From Pseudomonas sp. PH1b (GTDB lineage Bacteria; Pseudomonadota; Gammaproteobacteria; Pseudomonadales; Pseudomonadaceae), in the NCBI RefSeq assembly GCF_000633395.1, contig NZ_AYMU01000001.1:1-64000 (forward strand): 64,000 bases of DNA, read 5' to 3'. Positions 8,078 through 16,728 of the stretch are shown piece after piece (position 1 is the stretch's first letter; each line of letters starts with the position of its first letter). A program made the position numbers and the translations under genes. The notes under the pieces were generated by a model, which did not search any database, was not told the origin of the DNA, and worked only from the letters and a program-made list of their open reading frames with translations.

Positions 8078-9391
8078 ATGAAGCCTTCCGCTTCGCCGCA
8101 GCCACGCCGGGCCGCGGCCGCCGCCTTTATCGGCACCATGATCGAATGGTACGACTTCTACATCTACGCCACCGCCGCGGCGCTGGTGTTCGGGGCCTTG
8201 TTCTTCCCCTCCGACGACAAGCTCTTCAGCACCATGGCCGCGTTCGGCACCTTCGCCGTGGGCTTCTTCGCCCGGCCCCTGGGCGGGATCATCTTCGGCC
8301 ATATCGGCGACCGCATCGGCCGCAAGAAATCCCTGGTCATCACCTTGCTGATGATGGGCGTGGTCACGGTGTGCATCGGCCTGCTGCCGACTTATGCACA
8401 GATCGGCGCCCTGGCACCGGTGCTGCTGATCCTGCTGCGTATCGTCCAGGGCATTGCCGTGGGCGGCGAGTGGGGCGGTGCAGTGTTGATGGCCGGCGAA
8501 CATGCGCCCAAGGGCCGGCGCAACTTCTTCGCCTCCTTCGCCCAATTGGGCAGCCCCGCCGGGCTGATTCTCTCGCTGCTGGCTTTCAGCGCGGTCACTC
8601 GCCTGCCGGAAGAGGCGCTGATGAGCTGGGGCTGGCGCCTGCCGTTCCTCGCCAGTGCCCTGTTGCTGCTGGTGGGCCTGGCGATTCGCCTGGGAGTCAA
8701 CGAGTCGCCAGAGTTTCTTGCCAGCCGCGAGCAGGCGGTCAAGGCCCAGCGCAAGGAGCAGACCCCGGTGATGGAAGTGCTGCGCAGTGCCTGGCGTCCC
8801 TTGCTGCTGTGCATCGGCGCCAACACCCTGGGAATTGCCGGGGTGTATTTCACCAACACCTTCATGATCGCCTACACCACCCAGCAGCTGGAGATCCCCC
8901 GGTCGCTGATCCTGGAATGCCTGTTCGTGGTGGCTATCATCCAGTTCTGCATCCAGCCCCTGGCCGCCTGGACCGCCGAGAAGATCGGTGCCACGCGTTT
9001 TCTGTGCCTGGTGTCGCTGCTGGCCATGGCCTCGCCGTACCCGATGTTCGTGCTGGTGAGCTCTGGCCAGGCCCCCTTGATGATTCTCGGCATCGCCCTG
9101 GCGGTGGTGTGCATGGCGTCCTTCTACGCGGTGATCGCCGGCTATGTCAGCGGCATGTTCGAGACCCGGGTGCGCTACACCGCGATCTCCCTGGCCTATC
9201 AGGTCTGCGGTGCCCTGGCCGGAGGCTTGACGCCGCTGGTCGGCACCTGGCTGGCCCATCGATTCATCGGCCAGTGGTGGCCGATGGCAGTGTTCTACAG
9301 CCTGATCGCCGCGGTCTCGCTGATCTGCGTGCTGGCCCTGGCCCGTCGGCACGCCACCGCCCACCGTCTGGAAATGGCGCACGGCGCCTGA
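8078..9391 (+). CDS. MFS transporter, metabolite:H+ symporter (MHS) family
   Basis: A 437-aa MHS-family symporter with 12 predicted membrane helices and the same landmarks as its paralogue at 3991 (AAAAAFIGTMIEWYDFYIYA and GHIGDRIGRKK). An AAGGGAG ribosome site lies 9 bases before the ATG. It is followed within 18 bases by an M20-family amidohydrolase and then an acetylpolyamine-amidohydrolase-like gene, so it probably imports an N-acylated or N-carbamoylated compound that these enzymes hydrolyse (inference). The divergent LysR gene is the likely regulator. Confidence 0.9.
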   Translation: MKPSASPQPRRAAAAAFIGTMIEWYDFYIYATAAALVFGALFFPSDDKLFSTMAAFGTFAVGFFARPLGGIIFGHIGDRIGRKKSLVITLLMMGVVTVCIGLLPTYAQIGALAPVLLILLRIVQGIAVGGEWGGAVLMAGEHAPKGRRNFFASFAQLGSPAGLILSLLAFSAVTRLPEEALMSWGWRLPFLASALLLLVGLAIRLGVNESPEFLASREQAVKAQRKEQTPVMEVLRSAWRPLLLCIGANTLGIAGVYFTNTFMIAYTTQQLEIPRSLILECLFVVAIIQFCIQPLAAWTAEKIGATRFLCLVSLLAMASPYPMFVLVSSGQAPLMILGIALAVVCMASFYAVIAGYVSGMFETRVRYTAISLAYQVCGALAGGLTPLVGTWLAHRFIGQWWPMAVFYSLIAAVSLICVLALARRHATAHRLEMAHGA

Positions 9392-9409
9392 ATGCTTGGA
9401 GAATCCTGC

Positions 9410-10639
9410 ATGTTGAAAATCAATGGTCAACGCCTGTGGGCGAGCCTGATGGCCATGGCCGAGATCGGCGCCACCGCCCGTGGCGGCAGTTGCCGGCTGG
9501 CCTTGAGCGATGAAGACCAAGCCGGCCGCGAACTGTTCGCCCACTGGTGCCGCGAGGCCGGGTTGACCCTGAGTGTCGACCCCATCGGCAACCTGTTTGC
9601 CCGGCGCCCTGGCAGCGATCCGGACGCGGCCCCGGTGATGATGGGCAGCCACCTCGACACCCAGCCCGAAGGCGGGCGCTTCGACGGTGTGTACGGCGTG
9701 CTCGCCGGCCTGGAAGTGCTGCGCCGCCTCAATGACCTGGGCATCCAGACCCGCAAGCCCCTGGAAGTGGCGGTGTGGACCAACGAGGAGGGCGCACGCT
9801 TCACCCCGGCGATGTTCGGTTCGGCGGTGTTCACCGGGGTCATGACCCTGGCATCGGCCCTGGCGGTGCGCGATGCCGCGGGCATCAGCGTGGCCGAGGC
9901 GCTGGAGCGTACCGGGTATGCCGGCAGCCGGCCCCTGGGCGGGCAGGTGGATGCCTATTTCGAGGCCCACATCGAACAGGGGCCGATCCTTGAAGACAAC
10001 GCCAAGAGCATCGGCGTGGTCAGCGGCGGCCAGGCGATCCGCTGGCTCGACGTGCAGGTGCAAGGCATGGCCGCCCACGCCGGCACCACGCCGATGCCGC
10101 TGCGTCAGGACGCCCTCTACGGCGCCGGGCAGATGATCCTCGCGGTGGAACAACTGGCGGCGGACTTCGCGCCCCAGGGCCTGACCACCGTGGGCGAATT
10201 GAGCATTGCCAAGTCGTCGCGCAACACCATTCCCGGGGTGGTGGACTTTACCGTCGACCTGCGCCATCACCAGGATGCGCAGATTGCCGCCATGGAGCAG
10301 CAGGTCCAGGAGCGCCTGCAGGCCATTGCCGCCCAGCGTGGTCTCAAGGTCAGTATCAACCGTCATTGGGTCAGCCCGGCCACCCCGTTCGATGCCGACT
10401 GCGTGGCGGCGGTGCAGCAGGCGGTGGACGCCCTGGGCTATGCGCAGCAGTCCATCGTCAGCGGCGCGGGGCACGATGCCATCCTGCTGGCGCGCTACTG
10501 TCCGACCGCGATGGTGTTCATCCCCTGTGTCGGTGGCCTGAGTCACAACGAGGCCGAAGACGTGTTGCCCGAGGACGTGTGCCAGGGCGCCGATGTATTG
10601 CTCAATGCCGTGCTGGCCCGCGCCGGCCAAGTTGCCTGA
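9410..10639 (+). CDS. M20-family Zn amidohydrolase (N-carbamoyl-amino-acid hydrolase / ureidopropionase type)
   Basis: A 409-aa metallohydrolase of the M20 / HyuC / allantoate amidohydrolase group, which cleaves N-carbamoyl or related C-N bonds. Metal-binding motifs are GSHLDTQPEGGRFDG (His and Asp), EEGARF (Glu-Glu) and the C-terminal GGLSHNEAED (His). The dimerisation lid starts around residue 205. The ATG at 9410 has GGAG 8-9 bases upstream; an ATG at 9392 directly after the transporter stop has none. It probably forms an operon with the genes on both sides. The substrate is not determinable from sequence. Confidence 0.88.
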   Translation: MLKINGQRLWASLMAMAEIGATARGGSCRLALSDEDQAGRELFAHWCREAGLTLSVDPIGNLFARRPGSDPDAAPVMMGSHLDTQPEGGRFDGVYGVLAGLEVLRRLNDLGIQTRKPLEVAVWTNEEGARFTPAMFGSAVFTGVMTLASALAVRDAAGISVAEALERTGYAGSRPLGGQVDAYFEAHIEQGPILEDNAKSIGVVSGGQAIRWLDVQVQGMAAHAGTTPMPLRQDALYGAGQMILAVEQLAADFAPQGLTTVGELSIAKSSRNTIPGVVDFTVDLRHHQDAQIAAMEQQVQERLQAIAAQRGLKVSINRHWVSPATPFDADCVAAVQQAVDALGYAQQSIVSGAGHDAILLARYCPTAMVFIPCVGGLSHNEAEDVLPEDVCQGADVLLNAVLARAGQVA

Positions 10640-10649
10640 GGAGAGAGTC

Positions 10650-11675
10650 ATGCGCAGTTTCTTCCACCCTGAACAGCTGCTTCATCATCCCCGCAGCTAC
10701 TACTCCCGGGGCCAGATGCGTACCCCCCAGGAAGTCCCCGAACGCGCCAGCCGCCTGGTACAGGCCGCCCACTCTCTGGGCTTCGACCTGCTGCAGCCCG
10801 AGGACGCCGGCCTGCAACCGCTGCTGGCGGTGCATGGCGCGGCGTACTTGAGCTTTCTTGAGGAGGCCCATCAGCGCTGGAAGGAAATCCCCGAAGACTG
10901 GGGTGACGAGGTCATGTCCAACATCTTCGTGCGCGAGCCCAATGCCCTGCGGGGAATCCTGGCCCAGGCCGCGCGCTACCTGGCGGACGGCAGCTGCCCG
11001 GTGGGCGAGCAGACCTGGCGCTCGGCCTATTGGTCGGCCCAGAGCGCCATCGCCGGGGCCCGGGCCCTGCTCGACGGCGAGCCAGCGGCCTACGCCCTGT
11101 GCCGGCCACCGGGGCACCATGCCCGGGCCGAAGCCGCAGGCGGCTTCTGCTACCTGAACAACGCGGCGATTGCCGCCCAGGTACTGCGGGACAGGTTCAG
11201 CCGGGTGGCGGTGCTCGACACCGACATGCACCACGGCCAGGGCATCCAGGAAATCTTCTACGACCGCGACGACGTGCTCTACGTCTCGGTGCACGGCGAC
11301 CCGACCAACTTCTATCCGGGCGTCGCGGGGTTTGCCGAAGAACGCGGCAGCGGCGCGGGCGCGGGCTACAACCTCAACCTGCCCATGGCCCACGGATCCA
11401 GCGAAGGGGACTTTCTTGAACGGCTGGAGCAGGCCCTGAGCGCGGTGCAGGATTTTGCTGCCCAGGTGCTGGTGCTGTCCCTGGGCTTCGATATCTACGA
11501 GCTGGATCCGCAAAGCAAGGTGGCGGTGACCCGCGACGGTTTCGCCACCCTGGGCCAGCGTATCCGCAGCCTGGGCCTGCCGTGCCTGATCGTCCAGGAA
11601 GGGGGGTATCACCTGGAAAGCCTGGAAGACAACGCCCGGGCGTTCTTCGCCGATTCCGCCGCCTGGGCCCTGTAG
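10650..11675 (+). CDS. Histone-deacetylase-family protein (acetylpolyamine amidohydrolase-like)
   Basis: A 341-aa member of the arginase/deacetylase fold. Bacterial relatives (AphA/AphB of Pseudomonas) deacetylate acetylpolyamines in the cytoplasm. Landmarks are RPPGHHARAEAAGGFCYLNN (tandem His), LDTDMHHGQG (Zn ligands Asp and His), SLGFDIYELDP (Zn ligand Asp) and QEGGYH (catalytic Tyr). GAGGAGAGAG lies just before ATG 10650, which is chosen over an in-frame upstream start inside the preceding gene. As the last gene of the module it suggests that the imported substrate carries an acyl-amide. It is followed by the REP array. Confidence 0.9.
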   Translation: MRSFFHPEQLLHHPRSYYSRGQMRTPQEVPERASRLVQAAHSLGFDLLQPEDAGLQPLLAVHGAAYLSFLEEAHQRWKEIPEDWGDEVMSNIFVREPNALRGILAQAARYLADGSCPVGEQTWRSAYWSAQSAIAGARALLDGEPAAYALCRPPGHHARAEAAGGFCYLNNAAIAAQVLRDRFSRVAVLDTDMHHGQGIQEIFYDRDDVLYVSVHGDPTNFYPGVAGFAEERGSGAGAGYNLNLPMAHGSSEGDFLERLEQALSAVQDFAAQVLVLSLGFDIYELDPQSKVAVTRDGFATLGQRIRSLGLPCLIVQEGGYHLESLEDNARAFFADSAAWAL

Positions 11676-11699
11676 GCACCACCAGCCCCGCTCTTGCGC

Positions 11700-12190
11700 A
11701 GGAGCCGGCTTGCCGGCGAAAGGGCTCTCACATCTTGCACCCGACTAAAGGCCCTCGATCGCTGGCAAGCCAGCTCCTACACAAGCTGGCATGCATTCGC
11801 CGCAGGAGCCGGCTTGCCGGCGAAAGGGTCCTCACGTCTTGCACCCGACTAAAGGCCCTCGATCGCTGGCAAGCCAGCTCCTGCATAAGCTGGCATGCAT
11901 TCGCCGTAGGAGCCGGCTTGCCGGCGAAAGGGCCCTCACGTCTTGCACCCGACTAAAGGCCCTCGTTCGCTGGCAAGCCAGCTCCTGCACAAGCTGGCAT
12001 GCATTTGCCGTAGGAGCCGGCTTGCCGGCGAAAGGGCCCTCACGTCTTGCACCCGACTAAAGGCCCTCGATCGCTGGCAAGCCAGCTCCTGCACAAGCTG
12101 GCATGCATTCGCCGTAGGAGCCGGCTTGCCGGCGAAGGGGTCTCAAGTCTTGCGCTCGTCTCAAGGCTCTCGGCGCTGGCAAGCCAACGC
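11700..12190. repeat. Tandem array of 104-bp REP/BIME units
   Basis: Four near-identical 104-bp units start with GGAGCCGGCTTGCCGGCG at 11701, 11805, 11909 and 12013; a fifth, diverged and shortened unit starts at 12117. Each unit has a REP sequence on one side and an inverted REP (GCTGGCAAGCCAGCTCCT) about 65 bases later, separated by a conserved spacer. The unit length is not a multiple of three, and open frames through the array are by-products. REPs of this type are typical of fluorescent pseudomonads and lie between genes. Confidence 0.95.
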
Positions 12191-12444
12191 CAACGGGAGA
12201 GTCCGCGAGGGGGCATGCGGCACTTGCCATTTGCTTTACGTTAACGTCAAGATGCTCGAGCGCCGGCCAGGCTGGCGCAGCTTTTGCTTTGCTTTCAACA
12301 GGCGCAGGTGCAGGGTGTCCGATTCCGGGCAAACCCCTTTACTGCCCTCTGTACCCGGTGTAGACATCGACCACGGCTTGCGTGCTTCGCGCAATTCAAG
12401 GGACTGGAGCGGGAAGCCGCCGGCGGACTGATTCGGAGCGCTTG
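12191..12444 (+). promoter_or_regulatory. Upstream region of the sigma54 activator gene
   Basis: About 250 non-coding bases. TTTACGTTAACGTCAA at 12235-12250 is an imperfect dyad resembling the box of MerR-type LiuR regulators. TGGCGCAGCTTTTGCT at 12273-12288 fits the sigma54 -24/-12 pattern (GG-N10-GC). Either could drive the activator gene. Both are single short matches. Confidence 0.3.
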
Positions 12445-14349
12445 ATGACTCTTATAAAAACAATAAAGGGTGAGTGGCAGCAGGAAGCCCGGCTGGCCCG
12501 GGAACGGCTGCACCAGGAAGGCGAGATCCCCGACGGGGTCCTGCGTGCGGAAATCGATGCCTCATGGCGACGCAGCCTCAGCCATGGCGTGCACGTTGCC
12601 AGCCCACACCAATTGACCCTGGAATCCAGCGCCAGCCTCGAGGTGCTGCTGGCCAGTAACCGCTTGCTGCTGGACGCGGCGATCCCGGCCATCGACTACC
12701 TGACCCAGCACCAGGGCCAGGACGGCCTGATCATCCTGGCCAATGCCGACGCCACCATCCTGGCCATCGAAGGCCGTGCCGACCGGCTCAAGCACAGCGG
12801 CGTGCAGGACATCACCCTCGGCGCCTGCTGGAGTGAGGCCACCCGGGGCACCAACGCCCTGGGCACGGCACTGGTGGAAGCCCGGCCGACCCTGATCGAC
12901 TGCGGCGAACACTACCTGGATCGCCTCAGCCATTTCTCCTGCACCTCGGTGCCGATTCAATGCCCCCAGGGCGACATCCTCGGGGTTCTCGACCTGACCC
13001 GCGAAGGTCCCCTGGGGCGCGCCCAGGACAGCACCGCGCTGCTGTCCATGGCGGTCAGCCAGATCGAGGCGCGGGTGTTCCAGGCCTCCTATCCGGAACA
13101 GATCGTCCTGGCCTTCCACAGCCGCCGGCAATACCTGGAGTCGCCGTGGCAGGGGCTGCTGGCCCTGAGCCTGGGAGGCCAGATACTTGCGGTCAGCGGC
13201 CAGGCCTGCCAGTTGCTCAACACCTCCCGCGGGGCCTTGCTGGGGCGGCGCTGTGAGGAGTTTCTCGGGGTCGACGGCCTGCAATTGCTGGCGCGCCTGC
13301 AGCAAGGTGCGGTGGGCAGTTTGCAGACGGCGAAGGGCGAGCTGTTCTACAAGGCCCTGCGGGCGCCGCAGCCTTCGCTGACGCTGCACCGGGCACCGCG
13401 GACTGCGCCGAAAAGCCCGCCCATGCCCCAAGACCTGGAAGCCCTGGCCGGCGGCAACGGTCGTTACGCGCGCACCTTGCGCATGGCTCGCCAGGGCCTG
13501 GCCAATGGTTTGCCGGTGCTGCTCCTGGGCGAGACCGGCACGGGCAAGGAAGTCCTGGCCCGGGCCCTGCACCAGGCCGGCAGCCGTGCCGAGAAACCCT
13601 TTGTCGCGGTCAACTGCGCGGCGATTCCCGAGGGCCTGATCGAGTCCGAGCTGTTTGGCTACCGCGAGGGCGCGTTCACCGGTTCGCGCCGTGGCGGGAT
13701 GATCGGGCGCTTGCAGCAGGCCCACGGCGGCACCTTGTTCCTCGATGAGATCGGCGACATGCCCCTGGCCCTGCAAGCGCGCCTGCTGCGGGTGCTGCAG
13801 GATCGCAAGGTCGCACCTCTGGGCGCCGGCGAGGAACAGGACATCGACATCGCGCTGATCTGCGCCACCCACCGCGACCTCAAGCAGCAAGTGCAGGACC
13901 AGGCGTTTCGCGAAGACCTGTTCTACCGGGTCAATGGCATCAGCGTGCTGCTGCCGGCCCTGCGCGAACGCGAGGACCTGCCAGCCCTGGTGGACAGGCT
14001 GTTGCACAAACTCGGTGGTGCCGAGGTGAGCATCGCCGAGGAGCTGCGCCGGCTGCTGGCGGACTACCACTGGCCGGGCAACATCCGCCAGCTGGAGATG
14101 GTCTTGCGCACCGCCCTGGCCCTGCGCGAGGAGGGTGAAAGCCACATCGGCCTGGAGCACTTGCCGGACAGCATGCTCGACGACCTCAATGCCAGTGCCC
14201 GGCCTCTGGGGGGCAGCATTCGCGAGAACGAACTGGAGTTGATCCGCAATGCCCTGGACAGCCATCAGGGCAATGTCTCGGCCGCCGCCGATGCCCTGGG
14301 TATCAGCCGCGCGACCCTGTACCGCAAGCTCAAACAGTTGCGCAGTTGA
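12445..14349 (+). CDS. Sigma54-dependent activator, AcoR type, probable qhp regulator
   Basis: A 634-aa enhancer-binding protein. The N-terminal part (to about residue 320) is a GAF-type sensor region as in AcoR. The AAA+ domain has Walker A GETGTGKE (K368) and the sigma54 contact loop GAFTGS (about 409). A Fis-type HTH closes the protein (GNVSAAADALGISRATLYRKL). ATG 12445 (with CGGAG upstream) is chosen over an earlier in-frame start. Its stop overlaps the qhpF start by one base, so it is coupled to the qhp export genes. It probably activates the sigma54-like promoters upstream of qhpA and the aldehyde dehydrogenase. In Paracoccus the qhp regulator is reported as AraC type, so this is a different arrangement. 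Confidence 0.9.
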   Translation: MTLIKTIKGEWQQEARLARERLHQEGEIPDGVLRAEIDASWRRSLSHGVHVASPHQLTLESSASLEVLLASNRLLLDAAIPAIDYLTQHQGQDGLIILANADATILAIEGRADRLKHSGVQDITLGACWSEATRGTNALGTALVEARPTLIDCGEHYLDRLSHFSCTSVPIQCPQGDILGVLDLTREGPLGRAQDSTALLSMAVSQIEARVFQASYPEQIVLAFHSRRQYLESPWQGLLALSLGGQILAVSGQACQLLNTSRGALLGRRCEEFLGVDGLQLLARLQQGAVGSLQTAKGELFYKALRAPQPSLTLHRAPRTAPKSPPMPQDLEALAGGNGRYARTLRMARQGLANGLPVLLLGETGTGKEVLARALHQAGSRAEKPFVAVNCAAIPEGLIESELFGYREGAFTGSRRGGMIGRLQQAHGGTLFLDEIGDMPLALQARLLRVLQDRKVAPLGAGEEQDIDIALICATHRDLKQQVQDQAFREDLFYRVNGISVLLPALREREDLPALVDRLLHKLGGAEVSIAEELRRLLADYHWPGNIRQLEMVLRTALALREEGESHIGLEHLPDSMLDDLNASARPLGGSIRENELELIRNALDSHQGNVSAAADALGISRATLYRKLKQLRS

Positions 14350-16067
14350 TGCTGCGCCTGCTCACTCGGCTGGTGGACAGCCGCGATTCCCGAGCGCTGG
14401 GCGCCGCCCTGGGTTGGCTCTACAGTTTTGTGCGGCCCCACCGGCTGGCCATCGGCGGCCTGTTGGCACTGTCGGTGTGCGCCTCGTTGCTGGTGCTGGT
14501 GCAACCCTGGCTGACCAAGCTGCTGATCGACGATGGCCTGCTGGCCCGGGATTTCCCCACGCTGGTGCTGGTCGCCGGGCTGATGATCCTTGCCGGCCTG
14601 CTGGGCACGCTGCTGTCCGGGATCAACCGCTACCTGCACACACGGCTGTCGGGACGGATCCTGTTTGCCTTGCGCGATGACCTCTATCGCCACCTGCAGC
14701 GGTTGTCGCCGAGCTTCTACGGCCAGCGGCGGATCGGCGACCTGATGTCGCGCCTGGATGGCGATGTGGCGGAGATCCAGCGCTTTGCCGTGGACTCATT
14801 GTTCTCCGCAGTGTCCAGCGTGATCGGCCTGGTGGTGGCGCTGGCCATGCTCCTGACCCTGTCCTGGCAACTGTCGCTGCTGGCCCTGCTGCTGATCCCC
14901 CTGGACGTGCTCTGGCTGCGCTGGATGCGGCGCAAGGTGGAGCGCGATGTGCGGCAGTTGCGCGAGCGTTCGGCGGACATGTCCTCGTTCATGGTGGAAA
15001 CCCTGCCGGTGATGAAGTTCATCCAGAGCGCCGGTCAGCAGCAGCGCGAAGCCCAGCGCCTGGACCGGCTCGGCCAGGGCTACATGAACCAGTTGCTGAA
15101 GCTGCAGGTCACCGAGTTCTTCACCCAGGCGGTGCCCGGCACCCTGACGTCCCTGTCCCGGGCCTGCGCCTTTCTGATCGGCGGCTATTGGGTGGTGCAG
15201 GGCACCTGGCAACTGGGGGCGCTGATTGCCTTCTCCACCTATCTGGGCATGGCGGTGGGACCGGTGCAGAGCCTGCTGGGGCTGTATGTGGCGATCCAGC
15301 GCATGACCGTGAGCCTGGGCCGGGTCATGGAACTGCGGGGCGAGGAGCCGGGCATCAGTGCCCCGCCAGATCCGCTGCCGCTGCCGGACAACGGCGAGTT
15401 GTACTTCGATGGCGTGCACTTCAGCCATCCCGGCCGGGGCCTGATCCTCTGCGGTATCGACGCGCGGATTGCCTATGGCCTCAAGGTGGCCCTGAGCGGT
15501 GCTTCGGGGGCGGGCAAGAGCACCCTGATCGACCTGCTGCAGCGTCACCACGACCCGCAGTCCGGGCAGGTGCTGCTGGGGGGCGTGGACCTGCGGCGGC
15601 TGGACCTGACGCAATTGCGCCGGCAGGTGGCGGTGGTCAGCCAGGACATCGTGCTGTTTCGCGGCAGCCTGGCGGACAACCTGGCCTACAGCGTGCCCGA
15701 TGCCAGCCGCGAGGCGGTGGCCGAAGTGGCGCGGCTGGCGCAGTTGCAGGGCCTGATCGAGTCCTTGCCCGAGGGCCTGGACAGCCCGCTTGGAGAGCGC
15801 GGGCAGCAGCTTTCCGGCGGCCAGAAACAACGCATCGCCATTGCCCGGGCACTGCTCCAGGACCCGATGATCCTGGTGCTGGACGAAGCCACCTCGGCGG
15901 TGGATGAGGCCACCGAGCGCGAGGTGATCGAAGCCATCGACCGGCTGTTCGCCGGGCGCACGCGGATCCTCATCAGCCACCGGCCCTCGACCCTGGCCCA
16001 TGCCGACCTGCGGTTCGAGTTGCAGGGCGGTGTGCTGCGCAGCGTGGAGGTGGCCCATGAAGCCTGA
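14349..16067 (+). CDS. qhpF: ABC exporter QhpF (half transporter, membrane plus ATPase domain)
   Basis: A 572-aa type I ABC half-transporter. Residues 1 to about 330 hold six membrane helices; the C-terminal ATPase has Walker A GASGAGKST (K390), signature LSGGQKQ, Walker B ILVLDEATSA and H-loop ILISHRPST. In the amine dehydrogenase system QhpF is the exporter needed to bring the crosslinked gamma subunit to the periplasm. Identification rests on synteny: it lies between the activator and the QhpE-type protease, followed by the QhpG-type flavoprotein. The start overlaps the activator stop (TGATG), and qhpE starts inside its end (16057). Confidence 0.85.
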   Translation: MLRLLTRLVDSRDSRALGAALGWLYSFVRPHRLAIGGLLALSVCASLLVLVQPWLTKLLIDDGLLARDFPTLVLVAGLMILAGLLGTLLSGINRYLHTRLSGRILFALRDDLYRHLQRLSPSFYGQRRIGDLMSRLDGDVAEIQRFAVDSLFSAVSSVIGLVVALAMLLTLSWQLSLLALLLIPLDVLWLRWMRRKVERDVRQLRERSADMSSFMVETLPVMKFIQSAGQQQREAQRLDRLGQGYMNQLLKLQVTEFFTQAVPGTLTSLSRACAFLIGGYWVVQGTWQLGALIAFSTYLGMAVGPVQSLLGLYVAIQRMTVSLGRVMELRGEEPGISAPPDPLPLPDNGELYFDGVHFSHPGRGLILCGIDARIAYGLKVALSGASGAGKSTLIDLLQRHHDPQSGQVLLGGVDLRRLDLTQLRRQVAVVSQDIVLFRGSLADNLAYSVPDASREAVAEVARLAQLQGLIESLPEGLDSPLGERGQQLSGGQKQRIAIARALLQDPMILVLDEATSAVDEATEREVIEAIDRLFAGRTRILISHRPSTLAHADLRFELQGGVLRSVEVAHEA

Positions 16068-16728
16068 GGTGCGCATTGGCGTGATCGACAGTGGTCACGC
16101 TGCCGAGCAACGGGTCGTGCAGGGGCGGCGGTTCTTTCTGCAGCCCGAAGGCATCGGCGAGGGCCGATTGCAGCCCGATACGCTGGGCCATGGCAGCGCG
16201 ATCGTCGAGGCCATCCAGCAGCGCGCCCCTGATGCGCAGCTGTATGTGGCCCAGGTGTTCGATCAGCGTGGGGTCACCAGCGCCGCCCAGGTGAGCGCTG
16301 CGCTGTATTGGCTGCTGGAGCAGGAGGTGCGCCTGATCAACCTCAGCCTTGGCCTGCGCCAGGATCGCCCGTCGTTGCGCCAGGCCTGTGCCGAGGCCGA
16401 AGCACGTGGCGTACTGCTCTGCGCTTCCAGCCCGGCCCAGGGCGAGCCGGTGTATCCGGCTCGTTACCCCGGGGTGCTGCGGGCGACGGGTGATGCTCGA
16501 TGCAGTGCTCAACAATGGGCCTGGCTGGGCAGCGCGCAGGCCGATTTTGCCGCCTGTGTGCAGGGCGCAGGCTCCGGGCAGTCCGGTGCCAGCCTGGGGT
16601 GTGCGGCCCTGAGTGGGCACATCGGTGCCTACCTGGCTCGGCACCCCGACGCGAGCAAGGCGCAGGTCGCCCAGTGGCTGCGCGAGCATGCCGATTTCCA
16701 CGGCCCCGAGCGGCGGCGGCCGGGATGA
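16057..16728 (+). CDS. qhpE: QhpE subtilisin-like leader peptidase
   Basis: A small (223 aa) cytoplasmic S8-family protease without signal peptide. The triad can be placed: D11 in GVIDSG, H45 in LGHGS and S179 in GASLGCA. In the family QhpE removes the leader of the QhpC precursor after QhpD has made the crosslinks. The QhpC encoded at 34621 has a 28-residue leader that would be its substrate. The gene overlaps qhpF by 11 bases and qhpG by 4 (ATGA), so it is tightly coupled. It is much shorter than secreted subtilisins, as expected for QhpE. Confidence 0.87.
   Translation: MKPEVRIGVIDSGHAAEQRVVQGRRFFLQPEGIGEGRLQPDTLGHGSAIVEAIQQRAPDAQLYVAQVFDQRGVTSAAQVSAALYWLLEQEVRLINLSLGLRQDRPSLRQACAEAEARGVLLCASSPAQGEPVYPARYPGVLRATGDARCSAQQWAWLGSAQADFAACVQGAGSGQSGASLGCAALSGHIGAYLARHPDASKAQVAQWLREHADFHGPERRRPG

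Noticed and set aside
11582..12431. Repetitive open frames through the REP array (translations with EPACRRKG repeats)
   Set aside because: The 104-bp unit is not a multiple of three and the same DNA is open in several frames; this is the REP array being translated.
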